Notes: generated by a model not told the origin, from the letters alone. Positions 7,938 through 18,105 are shown, counted from the first letter of the stretch. The stretch: 64,000 nt of DNA from Pseudomonadales bacterium (GCA_024234395.1 JACKOH010000002.1:1612001-1676000), one strand, 5' to 3'. Made by a program: numbers and translations.

Positions 7938-10075
7938 ATGCCGGCAGTGGGAAGTTTTTTTCAGGAGCTGAAACGACGCAAGGTCTTTCGGGTGGCCGCC
8001 GTGTACGCCGTGGTGGCGTGGCTGCTGGTCCAGGTTGCCGATACCGTGATGCCGGCACTGCAGATGCCCGAGTGGACGGTTTCCTTCGTCACCGTGCTGC
8101 TCATGCTCGGTTTTCTGCCCACCGTGATCGCGGGGCCTGGGCTTACGAGATCACCCCGCAGGGAGTGAAGCCGGAGAGTCAGACCCGAGCCTCTCAGGAC
8201 GGAGGAACGAGTTCCCCACAGACAGTCAATTATGTCATTCTGGGACTCGTGGTGCTGATGGCCGGTGTGCAACTCAGCGACAGGTTGCTCTCAAGTGGGC
8301 CAGAGTCTATTGGTTCAGACTCGATTAGCCCGACCGTAACCTCGTCAGGACCCACCTTTCGTGCCAATCTCAATCTGCCCACGGCATTGATGCGGTTTCC
8401 ACAGGGAATTCGCACCCGCCTCGACTTTTCACCGGATGCCGACCGCCTGTACTACATGACGGTTGAATATAACCCGTTCATCGTTACTACCCGGGTTCTT
8501 GATTTAGACAGCAAAAGCACCGAGATCCTGGCGCAGAACGACAAAGCCGGTGCGCCGGTTGCCTCTCCCGATGGTAAGAGAGTCCTGTTGTGGAGCCCTC
8601 AGGGAATCATGGTTATGAATGCCGACGGCTCTTCCAACCGGATAATTCGAAGCAGGTCCGCGCCGGTAGGTTGGTATAGCAATGATGAGTTGATGGTACT
8701 TGAGACCGGGACCAGTGGTGAACTTTCACTGATCTCAACTTCGGGCTCTGTCCTGAGAAAACTGACCGATACGAATATTTTTCAGCTTGGGTTAGGGGCG
8801 TACTTTCCCTTTCTGAAAAGAATTCCCGGATCTGATCTGATTCTTGCTGCCAGTACCGGTTCAGTCGGGCTCGCCATTTATACAATTGACGCGGTTTCAG
8901 GCGAAGTGTCCAAGGTCATCGACAACGGCTATGATCCGGAGTACGCGAACTCCGGACACATCCTGTTCATGCGCGCCAATAACCTGTGGGCGGTTCCCTT
9001 CAATGCTGCCACGAACCGGGTCACCGGCCCGGAAGCACAGGTTGTGGACTCAGTTCACAATGCGCTACCAGAAGGAGTACCGTGGGCAGAGTACACAGTT
9101 TCCGGTGCCGGTCGGCTGGTCTATCTTAAGGCAAATTCAACTAATCAGCAGCATTCTGAGCTGACCTGGACCGACATGCAGGGACATTCCGAAACCGTCC
9201 CCATCCGCCGTGACAACTATCGGCATCCGCAGGTTTCGCCGGATGGCAGGCAGGTCGCACTGACAGTCTATGATGACCCGGGCGGATCGGATATCTGGGT
9301 TTATGACCTGGAGCGCGAGACTCTGGGACGACGCACGTTCAACGGCACCTCGAGCAGGGCTATCTGGTCGGCCGATTCACAAGTGCTTTTTTACCAGGCC
9401 AGTATGTCACTCCGCGGCGATATCTGGCAGGTCCGTGCCGATGGCACCGGGCAATCGGAAAAGATTTTCAGCGGCCCGGCCCGGGCCCAGAGTATGGTGG
9501 CAAACGAAAACCTGTTACTGATGCTCGAAGGGACCGCAAACGCCAGTAACATCGGTTCACTGAGGTTCACTGACGATGTCTGGGTCAGGGAAGGGGTTCT
9601 GGAATCGGAATTCGATCTGTCGGCACCCGGTGTGTCACCGGATGGTCGTTGGCTGACCTATGCCTCCAACGAGACCGGGCGGCCCGAGGTGTATGTCAGA
9701 CCCTGGCCTAATGTCCGTGGTGGCCGCTGGCAGGTGAGTTCACAGGGTGGTCGCGACCCCGTATGGAGCCCGACCGGCGATGGGCTATATTATGTTGATA
9801 CTGAATCCTCTACGGTCATGCGCAGTGCAGTGCGTGCCGGAGTTGACAGTGACGGGTTCGACTTTGAGCCCGCAGTGGCAGTAACTCAGATTCAGTTCAA
9901 TCAGTCCGATGACATTGGCAATTACTCGATATCCCCGGATGGCAGACGGATATTACACTTCGCACAGGAACCGGAGGCTGTCTCGGGGATTGCTGAGCAA
10001 GGTCCAGCGTCGTTCGAACTGGTGGAGAACTGGTTTACCGAGTTGCGCCGACTGGCACCAGCGAATGTCCGGTGA
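7938..10075 (+). pseudogene. membrane-anchored PD40/TolB-like beta-propeller protein, frameshifted
   Basis: The N-terminal 65 residues (FFQELKRRKVFRVAAVYAVVAWLLVQVAD, two helices) are in one frame. From about 8131 the rest continues in another frame as AWAYEITPQGVKPE. Inserting one base in GCGGGGCC restores VIAWAWAYE, as in the intact paralogue (FLPGVVIAWAYERTSEGV). After a third helix (VILGLVVLMAGVQL), PD40 repeats follow (FSPDADRLYYM, SPDGKRVLLW, SPDGRWLTYASNETGRPEVYV). The family couples a membrane anchor to a periplasmic sensing or binding propeller. It could be a true loss or a sequencing error. It faces its paralogue tail to tail. Confidence 0.8.
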
Positions 10076-10243
10076 GGGCCATCCGGGACGCCTGACCGGT
10101 AGGGAGGTTACGCCATTGGGAAACTAATCGAGAGACCTCTTAAATTTGGTGATTGGAGCGAGGTCGTTAATTAACACGGTAAAAAATGCAGCACTTTTTA
10201 AACTTTGCGATACAGTAATATCAAATACGGTTTTGCTGATAAA

Positions 10244-12346
10244 TCATTCGTTCAAGTATTCGAACTGGCGGATTTCCTCCAGCCAGTTTTCGACCACCTG
10301 CAACTCGGAATAAACCTGTTGTGTCGAGAGATCGACTTCTCCCCGGTCATGGTGAATGAACCGTGTCCCATCGAGGACAGCAAAATTGGGAGGGTAGGTT
10401 CCAACGAGGGGCAGGCTATCAAGCAATAAGTTTGCGGTTGTGACAGAAAATTCCGTTGAATCCTTTACATCTACAACCATCAGCCTGCCATAATCTATTG
10501 GTGAATTTGGTCTGTTTGGTTCAATAAAGTAGAGCCTGCTTCCGTCATCGCTCCAGATGGGCTCACGTCCGCCACTGGTGCTGACCTGCCAACGGCCATT
10601 GCCCACGTCAGGATAGTTGCGGACATAGACTTCCTGTCGACCGGTCTCATTGCCCACGTAGGCTACCCAGCGACCATCTGGTGACACCCTCGATCCCCAT
10701 TCGGGAAACGGTGTATCGATCAATGGTGAGCTGCTCCAGGAGCCATCGCGGAAACTGGCCTGGTTGATACGTGTACCTCCCACGATTCCCTCCAGATAGA
10801 GCAGGGTTCCGTCGGATTCCACAAAGGATTCAGGCCGTGTCAGCGGGGCATTGATAATCTGTTCGGGCTGACTGGTGCCATCGGCACTGACCATCCAGAT
10901 TCCCTGTTCCTCCTGGTAGACAAGGTTTCTCCCATCAAGAGTCCACTTGGGTCTGCGGGCTGAACCGGAAAAGGTGCGTTTCCCTACCGATTTCCGATCG
11001 ATGTCATAGACCCAGATATCCGTCCTTCCATCTGCCTGTGCCAGTACCAGCGCCAGGGTCTTCTTGTCAGGTGAAAGTTCGAATTGCTGGTAGTCGCCCT
11101 CAGGAAGTTCCAGCGCCTGCGAATTTCCCGCCAGGTCGCTCAGAGTCAGCCCGCGGGATTGGGATTCCATTTCACTCGCGACATAAACCAGTCGACCGGT
11201 ATCGGAGACTGTGTAGCCGGCGTAGCCGATGACCGGATTGCTGTCAATTCCATCGATGACCTGATACGCCGTTCCGGTGAGTTGGAGCGATTCTGCATCA
11301 AAAGGCACTACCCAGATTGATCTGGCGCGGGTAAACGCGATATGTCCTGAAGCCAGATAGCGCGGAGAATTAGCGCCTTCAATCAGGGGGATACTGGTTC
11401 CCGAGCGCAGATCATAGACCAGAACCTGCGCTTCATCACCCCGGGAAAATGACTGTCTGACATAAAGAAACGCATTCCCACCGGGCAAACGAAAGGGGTG
11501 GGCATCCGAACCGTAATCGTCATCCAGTTCAGTCAAGCGTCTTTCCGTATTGGTGCTGATTGAAATACTGTGTATTCGGGTATCGTCAACAGAGGTGAAC
11601 AGTATCTCGTCATCTGTGAGCCAATCGCCGAACGGAGAAGTTCTGCGCACACTTATCTGTCCTGTTGAGCGGCCGTCCAAGGTGCTGATGGCGAATCCAC
11701 CCTGAACAGCGTAGAGAATGCGACTGCCGTCCGGAGAGATCCGGTGAAAAAGTGAACCAGGAGCGTCGACGATTGCGCGTTCTTCCCCGGTATCCAGTTG
11801 CTTCATAACTAGTTGGTTACTGTCTGGAGTATTTCTCGTGAAATAGAGTGTGGAGCCATCACTGGAAAGTTCCAGGAAGCTTACAGGATCAGGGAAAACG
11901 GCCGTCAGTGGCTGCTCGAGTTTCAGGACGGCCCGTAAGACACTGGCATTGTGCGATTGAGAACCTTCAGAACCACCGCCCCGGATTCCAGCCAGACTGA
12001 ACCGGTCCGCTATCTGAACCCCTGCCACGATCAGCACCACAATCAGGATCAGGTAATTGACCGGCTGGGCCGACGTGGCCACTGAGCCAGGGGACGCCTG
12101 CACCAGACGGTCAGGCCTGACCCCTTCTGATGTGCGTTCATACGCCCATGCAATCACCACCCCAGGAAGGAAGCCGAACAGCAGCAGCACGCTGACGAAG
12201 GTAACCGTCCAGTCCGGTAACTGCAGGGCGGGGAACAGGGTATCGGCAACCTGGATCAGCAGCCAGGCCACCACCGCGTATACGGCGGCTACGCGAAAGA
12301 CCTTGCGTCGTTTCAGTTCCTGGAGGAGGTTGGCCACTGATAACAC
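10244..12346 (-). CDS. membrane-anchored PD40/TolB-like beta-propeller protein, intact paralogue
   Basis: A 700-residue protein. The N-terminus LLQELKRRKVFRVAAVYAVVAWLLIQVADTL plus a second helix and AWAYERTSEGV form the anchor module, which in gammaproteobacteria also precedes kinase, cyclase or TPR parts. A third helix (YLILIVVLIVAGVQIADRF) leads to a propeller with repeated SPDG blades (ISPDGSRILY, LSPDKKTLALVL, VSPDGRWVAYVGNETGRQEVYVRNYPD). No catalytic domain is visible; binding of a ligand or protein is likely. Its paralogue at 7938-10075 is frameshifted, so this copy may carry the function alone. An IS110 element lies upstream. Confidence 0.8.
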   Translation of the reverse strand: MLSVANLLQELKRRKVFRVAAVYAVVAWLLIQVADTLFPALQLPDWTVTFVSVLLLFGFLPGVVIAWAYERTSEGVRPDRLVQASPGSVATSAQPVNYLILIVVLIVAGVQIADRFSLAGIRGGGSEGSQSHNASVLRAVLKLEQPLTAVFPDPVSFLELSSDGSTLYFTRNTPDSNQLVMKQLDTGEERAIVDAPGSLFHRISPDGSRILYAVQGGFAISTLDGRSTGQISVRRTSPFGDWLTDDEILFTSVDDTRIHSISISTNTERRLTELDDDYGSDAHPFRLPGGNAFLYVRQSFSRGDEAQVLVYDLRSGTSIPLIEGANSPRYLASGHIAFTRARSIWVVPFDAESLQLTGTAYQVIDGIDSNPVIGYAGYTVSDTGRLVYVASEMESQSRGLTLSDLAGNSQALELPEGDYQQFELSPDKKTLALVLAQADGRTDIWVYDIDRKSVGKRTFSGSARRPKWTLDGRNLVYQEEQGIWMVSADGTSQPEQIINAPLTRPESFVESDGTLLYLEGIVGGTRINQASFRDGSWSSSPLIDTPFPEWGSRVSPDGRWVAYVGNETGRQEVYVRNYPDVGNGRWQVSTSGGREPIWSDDGSRLYFIEPNRPNSPIDYGRLMVVDVKDSTEFSVTTANLLLDSLPLVGTYPPNFAVLDGTRFIHHDRGEVDLSTQQVYSELQVVENWLEEIRQFEYLNE

Positions 12347-12377
12347 TCTGTTGCGGGATGATCAACAGGCTGTAAGA

Positions 12378-12400
12378 GCTCCCGCAGGCTTATTCTTATT
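12378..12400 (-). promoter_or_regulatory. shared 23-base leader element before the second beta-propeller gene
   Basis: Read on the minus strand this is AATAAGAATAAGCCTGCGGG followed by AGC, one base different from 7895-7917. It lies about 31 bases upstream of the start codon of the intact paralogue. The rest of the stretch up to the IS110 end at 12605 shows no gene or other clear signal. Confidence 0.5.
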
Positions 12401-12685
12401 GTCAGGACTTTACCACAACGTGCAGGAAAAGGAACGGGATTCGCGGACTTATACCGGTGTGGGAGGAAGTTGCTCCTGCCGGTGATTAACCGGCAGGAGA
12501 ATCGACTCTCATAATTGATCAGGGGTTCTTTTAAGTGACTATAATCTCATGGTTCCCGGTGTCACTTTGTTGTTAATCGTGTTTCTCAAAATTAATCAGA
12601 TGAAATGGACACCGCCCTCCCCAAATCGGCATCAAAGTGCCATAGTTGAAGCGTTACCCATCAACTAACAGAGAGGACGGTATCC

Positions 12686-13726
12686 ATGGACAAGATTAGC
12701 GTGATTGGTTTGGATTTGGCAAAGAATGTGTTTCAGGTACATGCGATTAGTGAGAATGGTAAGACCGTGCTGCGCAAGCGACTCTCTCGAAGCCAGGTGC
12801 GGAAGTTTTTCGCGAAGCTCCCACCCTGCCTTATTGGCATGGAGGCGTGTGGCGGCTGTCATTACTGGAACAGGACGTTGAGCGGGTTAGGTCACCAGGT
12901 AGGAATGATGGCTCCGGCCTTTGTGAAACCGTACCTGAAATCGAATAAGAATGACCGCAACGATGCTGAGGCGATCTGTGAAGCGGTACAACGGCCCTCG
13001 ATGCGGTTCGTGCCCCTTAAAAGTCCAGAACAACAGGCCGTCTTGCATCTGCACCACGCTCGGCAGCAACTGGTCAGTCAGCGCGTTGCCCTGAGTAACC
13101 ATCTCCGTGCGGTCTTGGCGGAGTTTGGCATTTGTCTTCCACAAGGCACGAACAGTATCTCGCAGCGGTTGGCTGGCATCTTGGAAGATGGGGAGAATGA
13201 GCTGCCGATGCTCACCAGGTATCTGCTGGCAGAGCTTAAGGCAGAACATGATCAGTTGATAGATCGAGTAAAGCGCCTGGAGAGGCAGCTGAAGAGTTGG
13301 CACGAGAACAATGAGCGGAGTCAGCGGCTGGAGACTATTCCTGGCATTGGCTTGCTCACTGCCTCTGCGCTCGCGGCGACTGTTGCCGATGGGGAGGGGT
13401 TTGGTAATGGACGGCAGCTTGCTGCGTATCTGGGGTTGGTTCCTCGGCAGGCTTCATCTGGTGGCAAAGAGCGCTTGCTGGGGATCAGTAAGCGAGGTGA
13501 TGGCTATTTGCGCAGTCTTTTGATCCATGGCGCCAGGGCGGTGATCCACCATGTGCGACGACGCCTGAAGAAGGGTTTACCAGGTGGCAATCCGTGGGTA
13601 GAACAGTTGCTGCAACGCTGCCATGTCAACGAGGTCGCTGTGGCGTTAGCCAATAAGATGGCGAGAATCGCCTGGGTATTGTTAACCAGGCAGGAAACCT
13701 ATCGGTTAAGTCGGGGTAGTGCGTGA
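12686..13726 (+). CDS. IS110-family transposase (DEDD/Tnp20)
   Basis: A 346-residue protein of normal length. The N-terminal RuvC-like DEDD domain shows GLDLAKNVFQVHA (Asp), GMEACGGCHYW (Glu) and SNKNDRNDAEAICEA (two Asp). A coiled linker follows at about 180-215. The C-terminal Tnp20 domain has ETIPGIGLLTASALAA and PRQASSGGKERLLGISKRGDGYLR with the conserved Ser. The reading frame is undamaged, so the copy may be active. GAGAGGACG upstream gives a ribosome site. Confidence 0.95.
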   Translation: MDKISVIGLDLAKNVFQVHAISENGKTVLRKRLSRSQVRKFFAKLPPCLIGMEACGGCHYWNRTLSGLGHQVGMMAPAFVKPYLKSNKNDRNDAEAICEAVQRPSMRFVPLKSPEQQAVLHLHHARQQLVSQRVALSNHLRAVLAEFGICLPQGTNSISQRLAGILEDGENELPMLTRYLLAELKAEHDQLIDRVKRLERQLKSWHENNERSQRLETIPGIGLLTASALAATVADGEGFGNGRQLAAYLGLVPRQASSGGKERLLGISKRGDGYLRSLLIHGARAVIHHVRRRLKKGLPGGNPWVEQLLQRCHVNEVAVALANKMARIAWVLLTRQETYRLSRGSA

Positions 13727-13988
13727 ACACAGGTCTGAAATGCCCCTGAAATAACGAGTAACGGAGGTCATCCAACGATTGCATAAGTGAAGCTATGACG
13801 AAACAGGTCAGACCGCGACGGGTCAAACCCGAGGAACCTCTTGAGGTGATAACCTCTTTGATCAGATAGGGCCCCGTCGGCGAAGTTCATAGAGGCCAGG
13901 AGCAAAGATCCATAAACAGGCCGGATGTAAGACTGCAATCGACCACTATTCGTCAATGGAATTCACTTGGCAAACGGGCGGTGTCCAT
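13727..13988 (+). ncRNA. candidate guide (bridge/seeker) RNA region of the IS1111-like element
   Basis: The non-coding right end follows the transposase stop and contains several potential hairpins: CGGGTCAAACCCG, GAGGAACCTC and GAGGTGATAACCTC in direct succession from about 13818. In IS1111-group elements the RNA that specifies target and donor DNA comes from this downstream region. The placement is known for the family; that this copy makes such an RNA is inference. Short minus-strand frames here look spurious. Confidence 0.45.
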
Positions 13989-14048
13989 GTAAGAGGTTCC
14001 TTAACGTAAGCAATCTGTCAGCATGGCGCACGGAGTGACGCCACCGAT

Positions 14049-15467
14049 TCACTGCGTGCTGACAGGAACCCGGAAGGTGCTGAGATCCGGTGGTACGACC
14101 GGAAGTTCTATCGGTTTCTCCAGTTGCGGTATCCAGTCATAAGGGACCCGGTAGGCCCGATAGACACGGTGAGTGCGAATGTTGTCGTTATTGAAATACG
14201 GGCTGACATACTCCCAGACGATTTTGCTTTCAGGAGTCAGCTCGAAAATGCGCCCGTCCATACCCTCGTTGATCGGGGTGTTGCCGTTGGGGAGTCGCTG
14301 GGCATTGCTCACGTAGGCACTGTAGAACTGGAAGCGCTCGGTTCCCCGCAGTGTGTATTCCCAGACTATCTCGAACGTCACCGGGTTGATTTCCAGCACC
14401 CGCGAATGATCCCGGGTCATTGAGATAGTGCCGTTGGGCCGGGCCGGATTGGCGAACCCGTAACCACCCTGTCCGCCATTGTCGAAAACCAGCAGGTTGC
14501 CGGCTCCCGGCAGGCCCTTGGGGATGAGATGTGGATTGTGCTGGCCGATGATCTGGCCGACCTTGGCAAGTTGTGGTGTCTCCGTGTAATCGGGGCCCAT
14601 CCGCCAGACAATATTGCCGTTGCGGTTAACGATGGCGATGATATTGGCCTCCCGGCTGCTGATCATTATGTTATCCGGATGAAAACGCAGGTCGCCGTCG
14701 TCATACCACTTGTTAGGCCCCAGGTAACTGGCTGAATTGATGTGCAGCCAGTCGGCACTTTCCCGGGCGTCATTGAATCCGACCGAGCGGTGGATGGCGT
14801 TCCTGGCGTCTTCGGAAAAGCCCAGTTCATCGACATGATCGCTGGCCTGCCAGTCCCACACCACGCGGCCATCCCAGGAAAGCTCGTAAAGGTAGTCGTC
14901 TTCCAGGCGCTTGGGCGAGATGTCCGGGACGGTGACGTTCCGGTGAGCCAGCACCAGGGTTTTCCCTGCAAGAACCTGGGGTTCCTGGCCTGGTGCGTAG
15001 TAACCCACGGGATTGCCCTCACGCTGCCAGTCATGATGTTGACGCGATGACCAGACCAGTTCACCCCCGGATTTTTCCCCGGACGCATTCTCTGTCTCCA
15101 TGGTCCGTACCTGCTCCATCCGGTCATAGCGCCAGACCTCATTGCCATTCCAGTCCAGTTGTATCAGGGCAACGGTTTCCTGGTGAGGACGTCTTTGAAC
15201 ATTGCCTCCCATAATGTAGCCCCCTGGAAGAATCCTGAACGGTCCGGGTACACCGGCGATTTCCTGCCACTGCTTTACAACATTCCCATTCATATCAACG
15301 AGGATTGCTCCGTGGCCGTCGGGGCCGTCAAATATCGTATAACCGCTCCAGGTTTCTGCTGGATCGAAGATTGTGGTTCCGGTGGGGAAGACCGAGGGAA
15401 ATGCAAAAAGGGAGCTGCTGACCGTAACCATCCCCAACGTTAGTATCGAGGCTATCTGCTTTTTCAT
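14049..15467 (-). CDS. exported arylsulfotransferase (ASST)-like protein
   Basis: A 472-residue protein starting at MKKQIASIL, with an AAAGGA site upstream and a signal peptide ending near LFAF. The mature protein shows the propeller-type ASST pattern: DPAETWSGYTIFDGPDGHGAILVDMNGNVVKQW, then HHDWQREGNPVGYYAPGQ, HRNVTVPDISPKRLEDDYLYEL, WLHINSASYLGPNKWYDDGD, GQHNPHLIPKG and RTHRVYRAYRVPYDW. Several well-spaced His residues could serve the His-based transfer typical of periplasmic ASST enzymes, which move sulfate between phenols. The actual substrate is unknown. The gene stands alone between the IS110 element and a gene-poor stretch. Confidence 0.8.
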   Translation of the reverse strand: MKKQIASILTLGMVTVSSSLFAFPSVFPTGTTIFDPAETWSGYTIFDGPDGHGAILVDMNGNVVKQWQEIAGVPGPFRILPGGYIMGGNVQRRPHQETVALIQLDWNGNEVWRYDRMEQVRTMETENASGEKSGGELVWSSRQHHDWQREGNPVGYYAPGQEPQVLAGKTLVLAHRNVTVPDISPKRLEDDYLYELSWDGRVVWDWQASDHVDELGFSEDARNAIHRSVGFNDARESADWLHINSASYLGPNKWYDDGDLRFHPDNIMISSREANIIAIVNRNGNIVWRMGPDYTETPQLAKVGQIIGQHNPHLIPKGLPGAGNLLVFDNGGQGGYGFANPARPNGTISMTRDHSRVLEINPVTFEIVWEYTLRGTERFQFYSAYVSNAQRLPNGNTPINEGMDGRIFELTPESKIVWEYVSPYFNNDNIRTHRVYRAYRVPYDWIPQLEKPIELPVVPPDLSTFRVPVSTQ

Positions 15468-16008
15468 TGACCGATCCTTTTTGTTATCTGGCTCTCTTGG
15501 CAAGTGTAAAAACGCCTTAGTGAAGCCCTGGAATTACATTGACGTACCTATCAGGGAACTAAATTATCAGAAAACCGATCAGTCACTTATGGGGTGACAA
15601 AACCATGGCTTTTTTTACAGTGGATAAACCGATCCAGATTGCTTGCATCACGAGCATGATCAAGTCCTTGGAACTCCAGGCTACAATAAGCGGTCAGTAT
15701 TCCCGACGCTACTTTCAGGTCGCATAGATGGCCAGACCGGGAAAAACGAGCCAGGCGTCTCCAGCATATGAAGAACTCTGGCAATATCTCCCACATACTG
15801 CCTGGGCATGAGATTCAGGTCCGCGGGAGGCCGTTCGGCAGCGTTGAATTCCAACGAGGATTCGGCACCGAGAGCGACGCAGGAGACTGACGCGAATTAA
15901 TTGGAACTACCGATTAGTAATCCAGCCGGGGGCTTGGTCTGGACATAATGGCCAAAATGAATAATGAGAATCAGACTACCAGTTGCTATGGATTGTTATT
16001 GATTTGTT
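15468..16008. other. gene-poor stretch
   Basis: Upstream of the arylsulfotransferase there are about 540 bases with no convincing gene. A 69-codon minus-strand frame at 15587-15796 has no ribosome site and no recognisable motif. The base composition is more AT-rich near 15890-16010. It borders a decayed regulator and may be leftover sequence. Confidence 0.5.
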
Positions 16009-16697
16009 TCAGTTGAGCTTGAGCAGACCCAGGCGCACCGCGGCGCGGGTTGCCTGAACCGCAGTGAAGATCCCCAGCTTTCGCATGAGATTTCCCCGAG
16101 GTTTTTTGCGGTCATGGGGGATATCTTCAGCTCCTGACCGATGCCATCATTGGATAGCCCTTCCGCCACCAGTGCAAGGACCTCCCGTTCCCGGGCGGTC
16201 AGATGGTTCTGTCCTGCAACCGTGTCGCTGTCCAGTTCCAATGGCTGCACAAGCTCGCGGATGACAGGAGACAGGTATCTTTCTCCGGCTCGTAAGGATT
16301 GAATTGCAATCAGAACTTCTTCGGGGCGATCCTCTTTGGACACCAGACCGTTGGCGCCAAGACCCTGCGCCTGTTTGAGGTCCAGTCCCGACGCCTTACC
16401 GGAAATAATAAGGATCGCCGGTCTCGACTCTGCCTGAACCAGGCTTTCGAGAATCACCGGGCCATTTTTCCTGGGTAACATAAGATGGAGAACCAGCAGG
16501 TCCGGGTGAAGATCGGCACAGAGCTCCAGAGCCTTTTCCCCATCCCGGGCATGGCCGACAATTTCAAGACCTTCCTCATTGGAGAGTAGAAAATCAAGAC
16601 CGGAAGCAGTGATCGGGTGGTCGTCTAGAATCAGAATCCGGAAAATTTCCTGTTGTTCCCGCCCCAGTCAGAGGCTCCCTGCTAATGACTTTTCCAT
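16009..16697 (-). pseudogene. decayed NarL/LuxR-type response regulator
   Basis: The receiver part reads RILILDDHPITASGLDFLLS and HPDLLVLHLMLPRKNG, where the phospho-accepting Asp position holds His. The HTH part reads HLTAREREVLALVAEGLSN, then loses frame near 16085-16110. The lost end is recognisable in the next frame as LMRKLGIFTAVQATRAAVRLGLLKLN. A TGA stop interrupts the N-terminus after MEKSLAGSL, and no other usual start codon is in frame. An IS630 element sits two bases before the ATG. Three independent lesions make this a pseudogene. Confidence 0.8.
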
Positions 16698-16699
16698 TA

Positions 16700-17791
16700 T
16701 TAACCCGGCGATTAACTATATCTGTTACGCGGCATAACGGATCTTCTCATGGCGAAAGTATTTCATCACACGTGCTGGTTTCTTCTGCAGCATCCGCATA
16801 TGTGACCTTACTTTTTTCTTGAGCTGATCTTTTGTTCTTGCCGGCTTGCCGCTATGGACGCCGGCTTTCACATCACAGTTTAAATATTCGTCCGGATTTA
16901 ACTCGGGCGAGTAGGATGGCAGATAGAACACGGCAATCTCATCTCCATGTTTCGCTAACCAGGCTTTGAATACCTTTGCATGATGCACTCGGAGATTATC
17001 CAGTATCAAATACACTTTCCGACCCGAAGCTTTGATCAACCGCTTGCAGAAATCGATGAGAATGTCTGTGTTCATTGAACCATCAAACACACGAAATCTG
17101 ACTTTGCCCTGGTTCGTGACTGCAGAAACCATATTGGTCGATGAGCGATTCGCATTCAGCCGAACCACGGGCGTTTTGCCTTTCGGGGCATAACCTCTTT
17201 CATGCTGGCTATCATTTCGCATGCCGGTCTCGTCACCCCAGTAAATCTCGGCATTTTCGTGTTTCGCCATGGCCTTGATATCCGGATAATCTTCTTTCAG
17301 CCACCGTTGTACCGCTTTCGGGTTTTGTTCGTAAGCTTTTTTCACCGGCTTCTGCGGTGTCATGCCCCAGCGCTTCAGATAATCGCCTACAGTGCGAATC
17401 GGAAGATCAATGCCAAGCTTGGTCAAGACCAATTCACCAACGGCTTTGCGCGTCCACAACACGTAATCGAGCTTCAGCTGATCAGGCGTCTTGTCAACTA
17501 TCATCGATCGAATCATCTGTTCCTGATCTGCCGACAACCGTCTGGCATCTCCAACTTTTCGACCGCCCCGGTTTACCTTGAGATGCTTTGCATCAAGTTT
17601 CAGCCAACGACCCACAGTATCAGCGTGCACGCCACCCAGCTCCTCTCCTATCTCTGCTCGGGTGAGTCCGCGTTTACGCAACCGATGTGCCATCCGGCGC
17701 TTCTCTTCAATAACCTCTCGTGGTAATTTTCTTGTATCAATTTTCGTTTCCATTTGTGGATTATATCAGATATTCATTACCACCGGGTTAA
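16700..17791 (-). mobile_element. IS630-family element
   Basis: Inverted repeats TTAACCCGG and CCGGGTTAA bound a 1.1-kb element that is flanked by TA on both sides (16698-16699 and 17792-17793), the standard target duplication of IS630/Tc1 elements. Including the flanks, the inverted match extends to 14 bases (CATTATTAACCCGG / CCGGGTTAATAATG). It separates a response-regulator remnant from a possible sensor-kinase remnant. Confidence 0.85.
16725..17753 (-). CDS. IS630-family transposase (DDE)
   Basis: A 342-residue single-frame protein. The N-terminal helix-turn-helix region (RMAHRLRKRGLTRAEIGEELGGVHADTVGRWL) is followed by a winged-helix linker (IRTVGDYLKRWGMTPQKPVKKAYEQNP). The DDE core shows IYWGDETGMRND (first Asp), VYLILDNLRVHHAK (second Asp) and YLPSYSPELNPDEYLNCDVK (Glu). 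All three catalytic acids are present, so the enzyme is probably functional. It fills the element almost completely. Confidence 0.95.
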   Translation of the reverse strand: METKIDTRKLPREVIEEKRRMAHRLRKRGLTRAEIGEELGGVHADTVGRWLKLDAKHLKVNRGGRKVGDARRLSADQEQMIRSMIVDKTPDQLKLDYVLWTRKAVGELVLTKLGIDLPIRTVGDYLKRWGMTPQKPVKKAYEQNPKAVQRWLKEDYPDIKAMAKHENAEIYWGDETGMRNDSQHERGYAPKGKTPVVRLNANRSSTNMVSAVTNQGKVRFRVFDGSMNTDILIDFCKRLIKASGRKVYLILDNLRVHHAKVFKAWLAKHGDEIAVFYLPSYSPELNPDEYLNCDVKAGVHSGKPARTKDQLKKKVRSHMRMLQKKPARVMKYFRHEKIRYAA

Positions 17792-17844
17792 TAATGATGT
17801 TCTATTGACTTCCAAGCCGGCGTAGAGATCGCCCTGAGTGAAAC

Positions 17845-18105
17845 TCAGGGTGTCAGAATCTGAAAGCGGTAATTAATTGCCCTGATTATGTCACAGATCG
17901 AGGTCCCGTTGACCCGTAGAGCCTGAGCCGGTAGCGGGGTGGGAATCAGCCGGAATGCAGAATAAGACTCGGGAAAGGTAAGGAACACGGTTCCAGCAGT
18001 TGATTTCAGAACTGAAATTCCGCATTCGGAATAACCCACCTGTCGGATCAGATGTGTTCTCCGAAAAATTACTACACAACATATTGTATGGAGTGACAGC
18101 TCCAT
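17845..18105 (-). pseudogene. possible remnant of a sensor histidine kinase C-terminus
   Basis: An 86-codon frame includes GISVLKSTAGTVFLTFPE, which resembles the final ATP-binding strand pair of histidine kinases (G-I-x-V-x-S-x-x-G-T-x-F-x-x-x-x-P). It lies upstream of, and on the same strand as, the broken response regulator. The N-terminal kinase part is absent. A perfect 8-bp stem with a 3-base loop (17832-17850) overlaps its stop codon. The rest of 17797-18211 holds no gene. The call is tentative. Confidence 0.25.

Larger units (their letters stand above)
12605..13988 (+). mobile_element. IS110-family element, IS1111-like
   Basis: A 13-base inverted repeat ATGGACACCGCCC (12605-12617) is matched by its reverse complement at 13976-13988. 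They enclose one intact transposase gene and a long non-coding right end of about 260 bases. Subterminal inverted repeats and a long 3' non-coding part are hallmarks of the IS1111 group, so the true ends probably lie a few bases outside. No target duplication is evident, as expected for this family. Confidence 0.85.

Noticed and set aside
15587..15796. 69-codon minus-strand frame
   Set aside because: No ribosome site, no family resemblance, and atypical composition for a gene.
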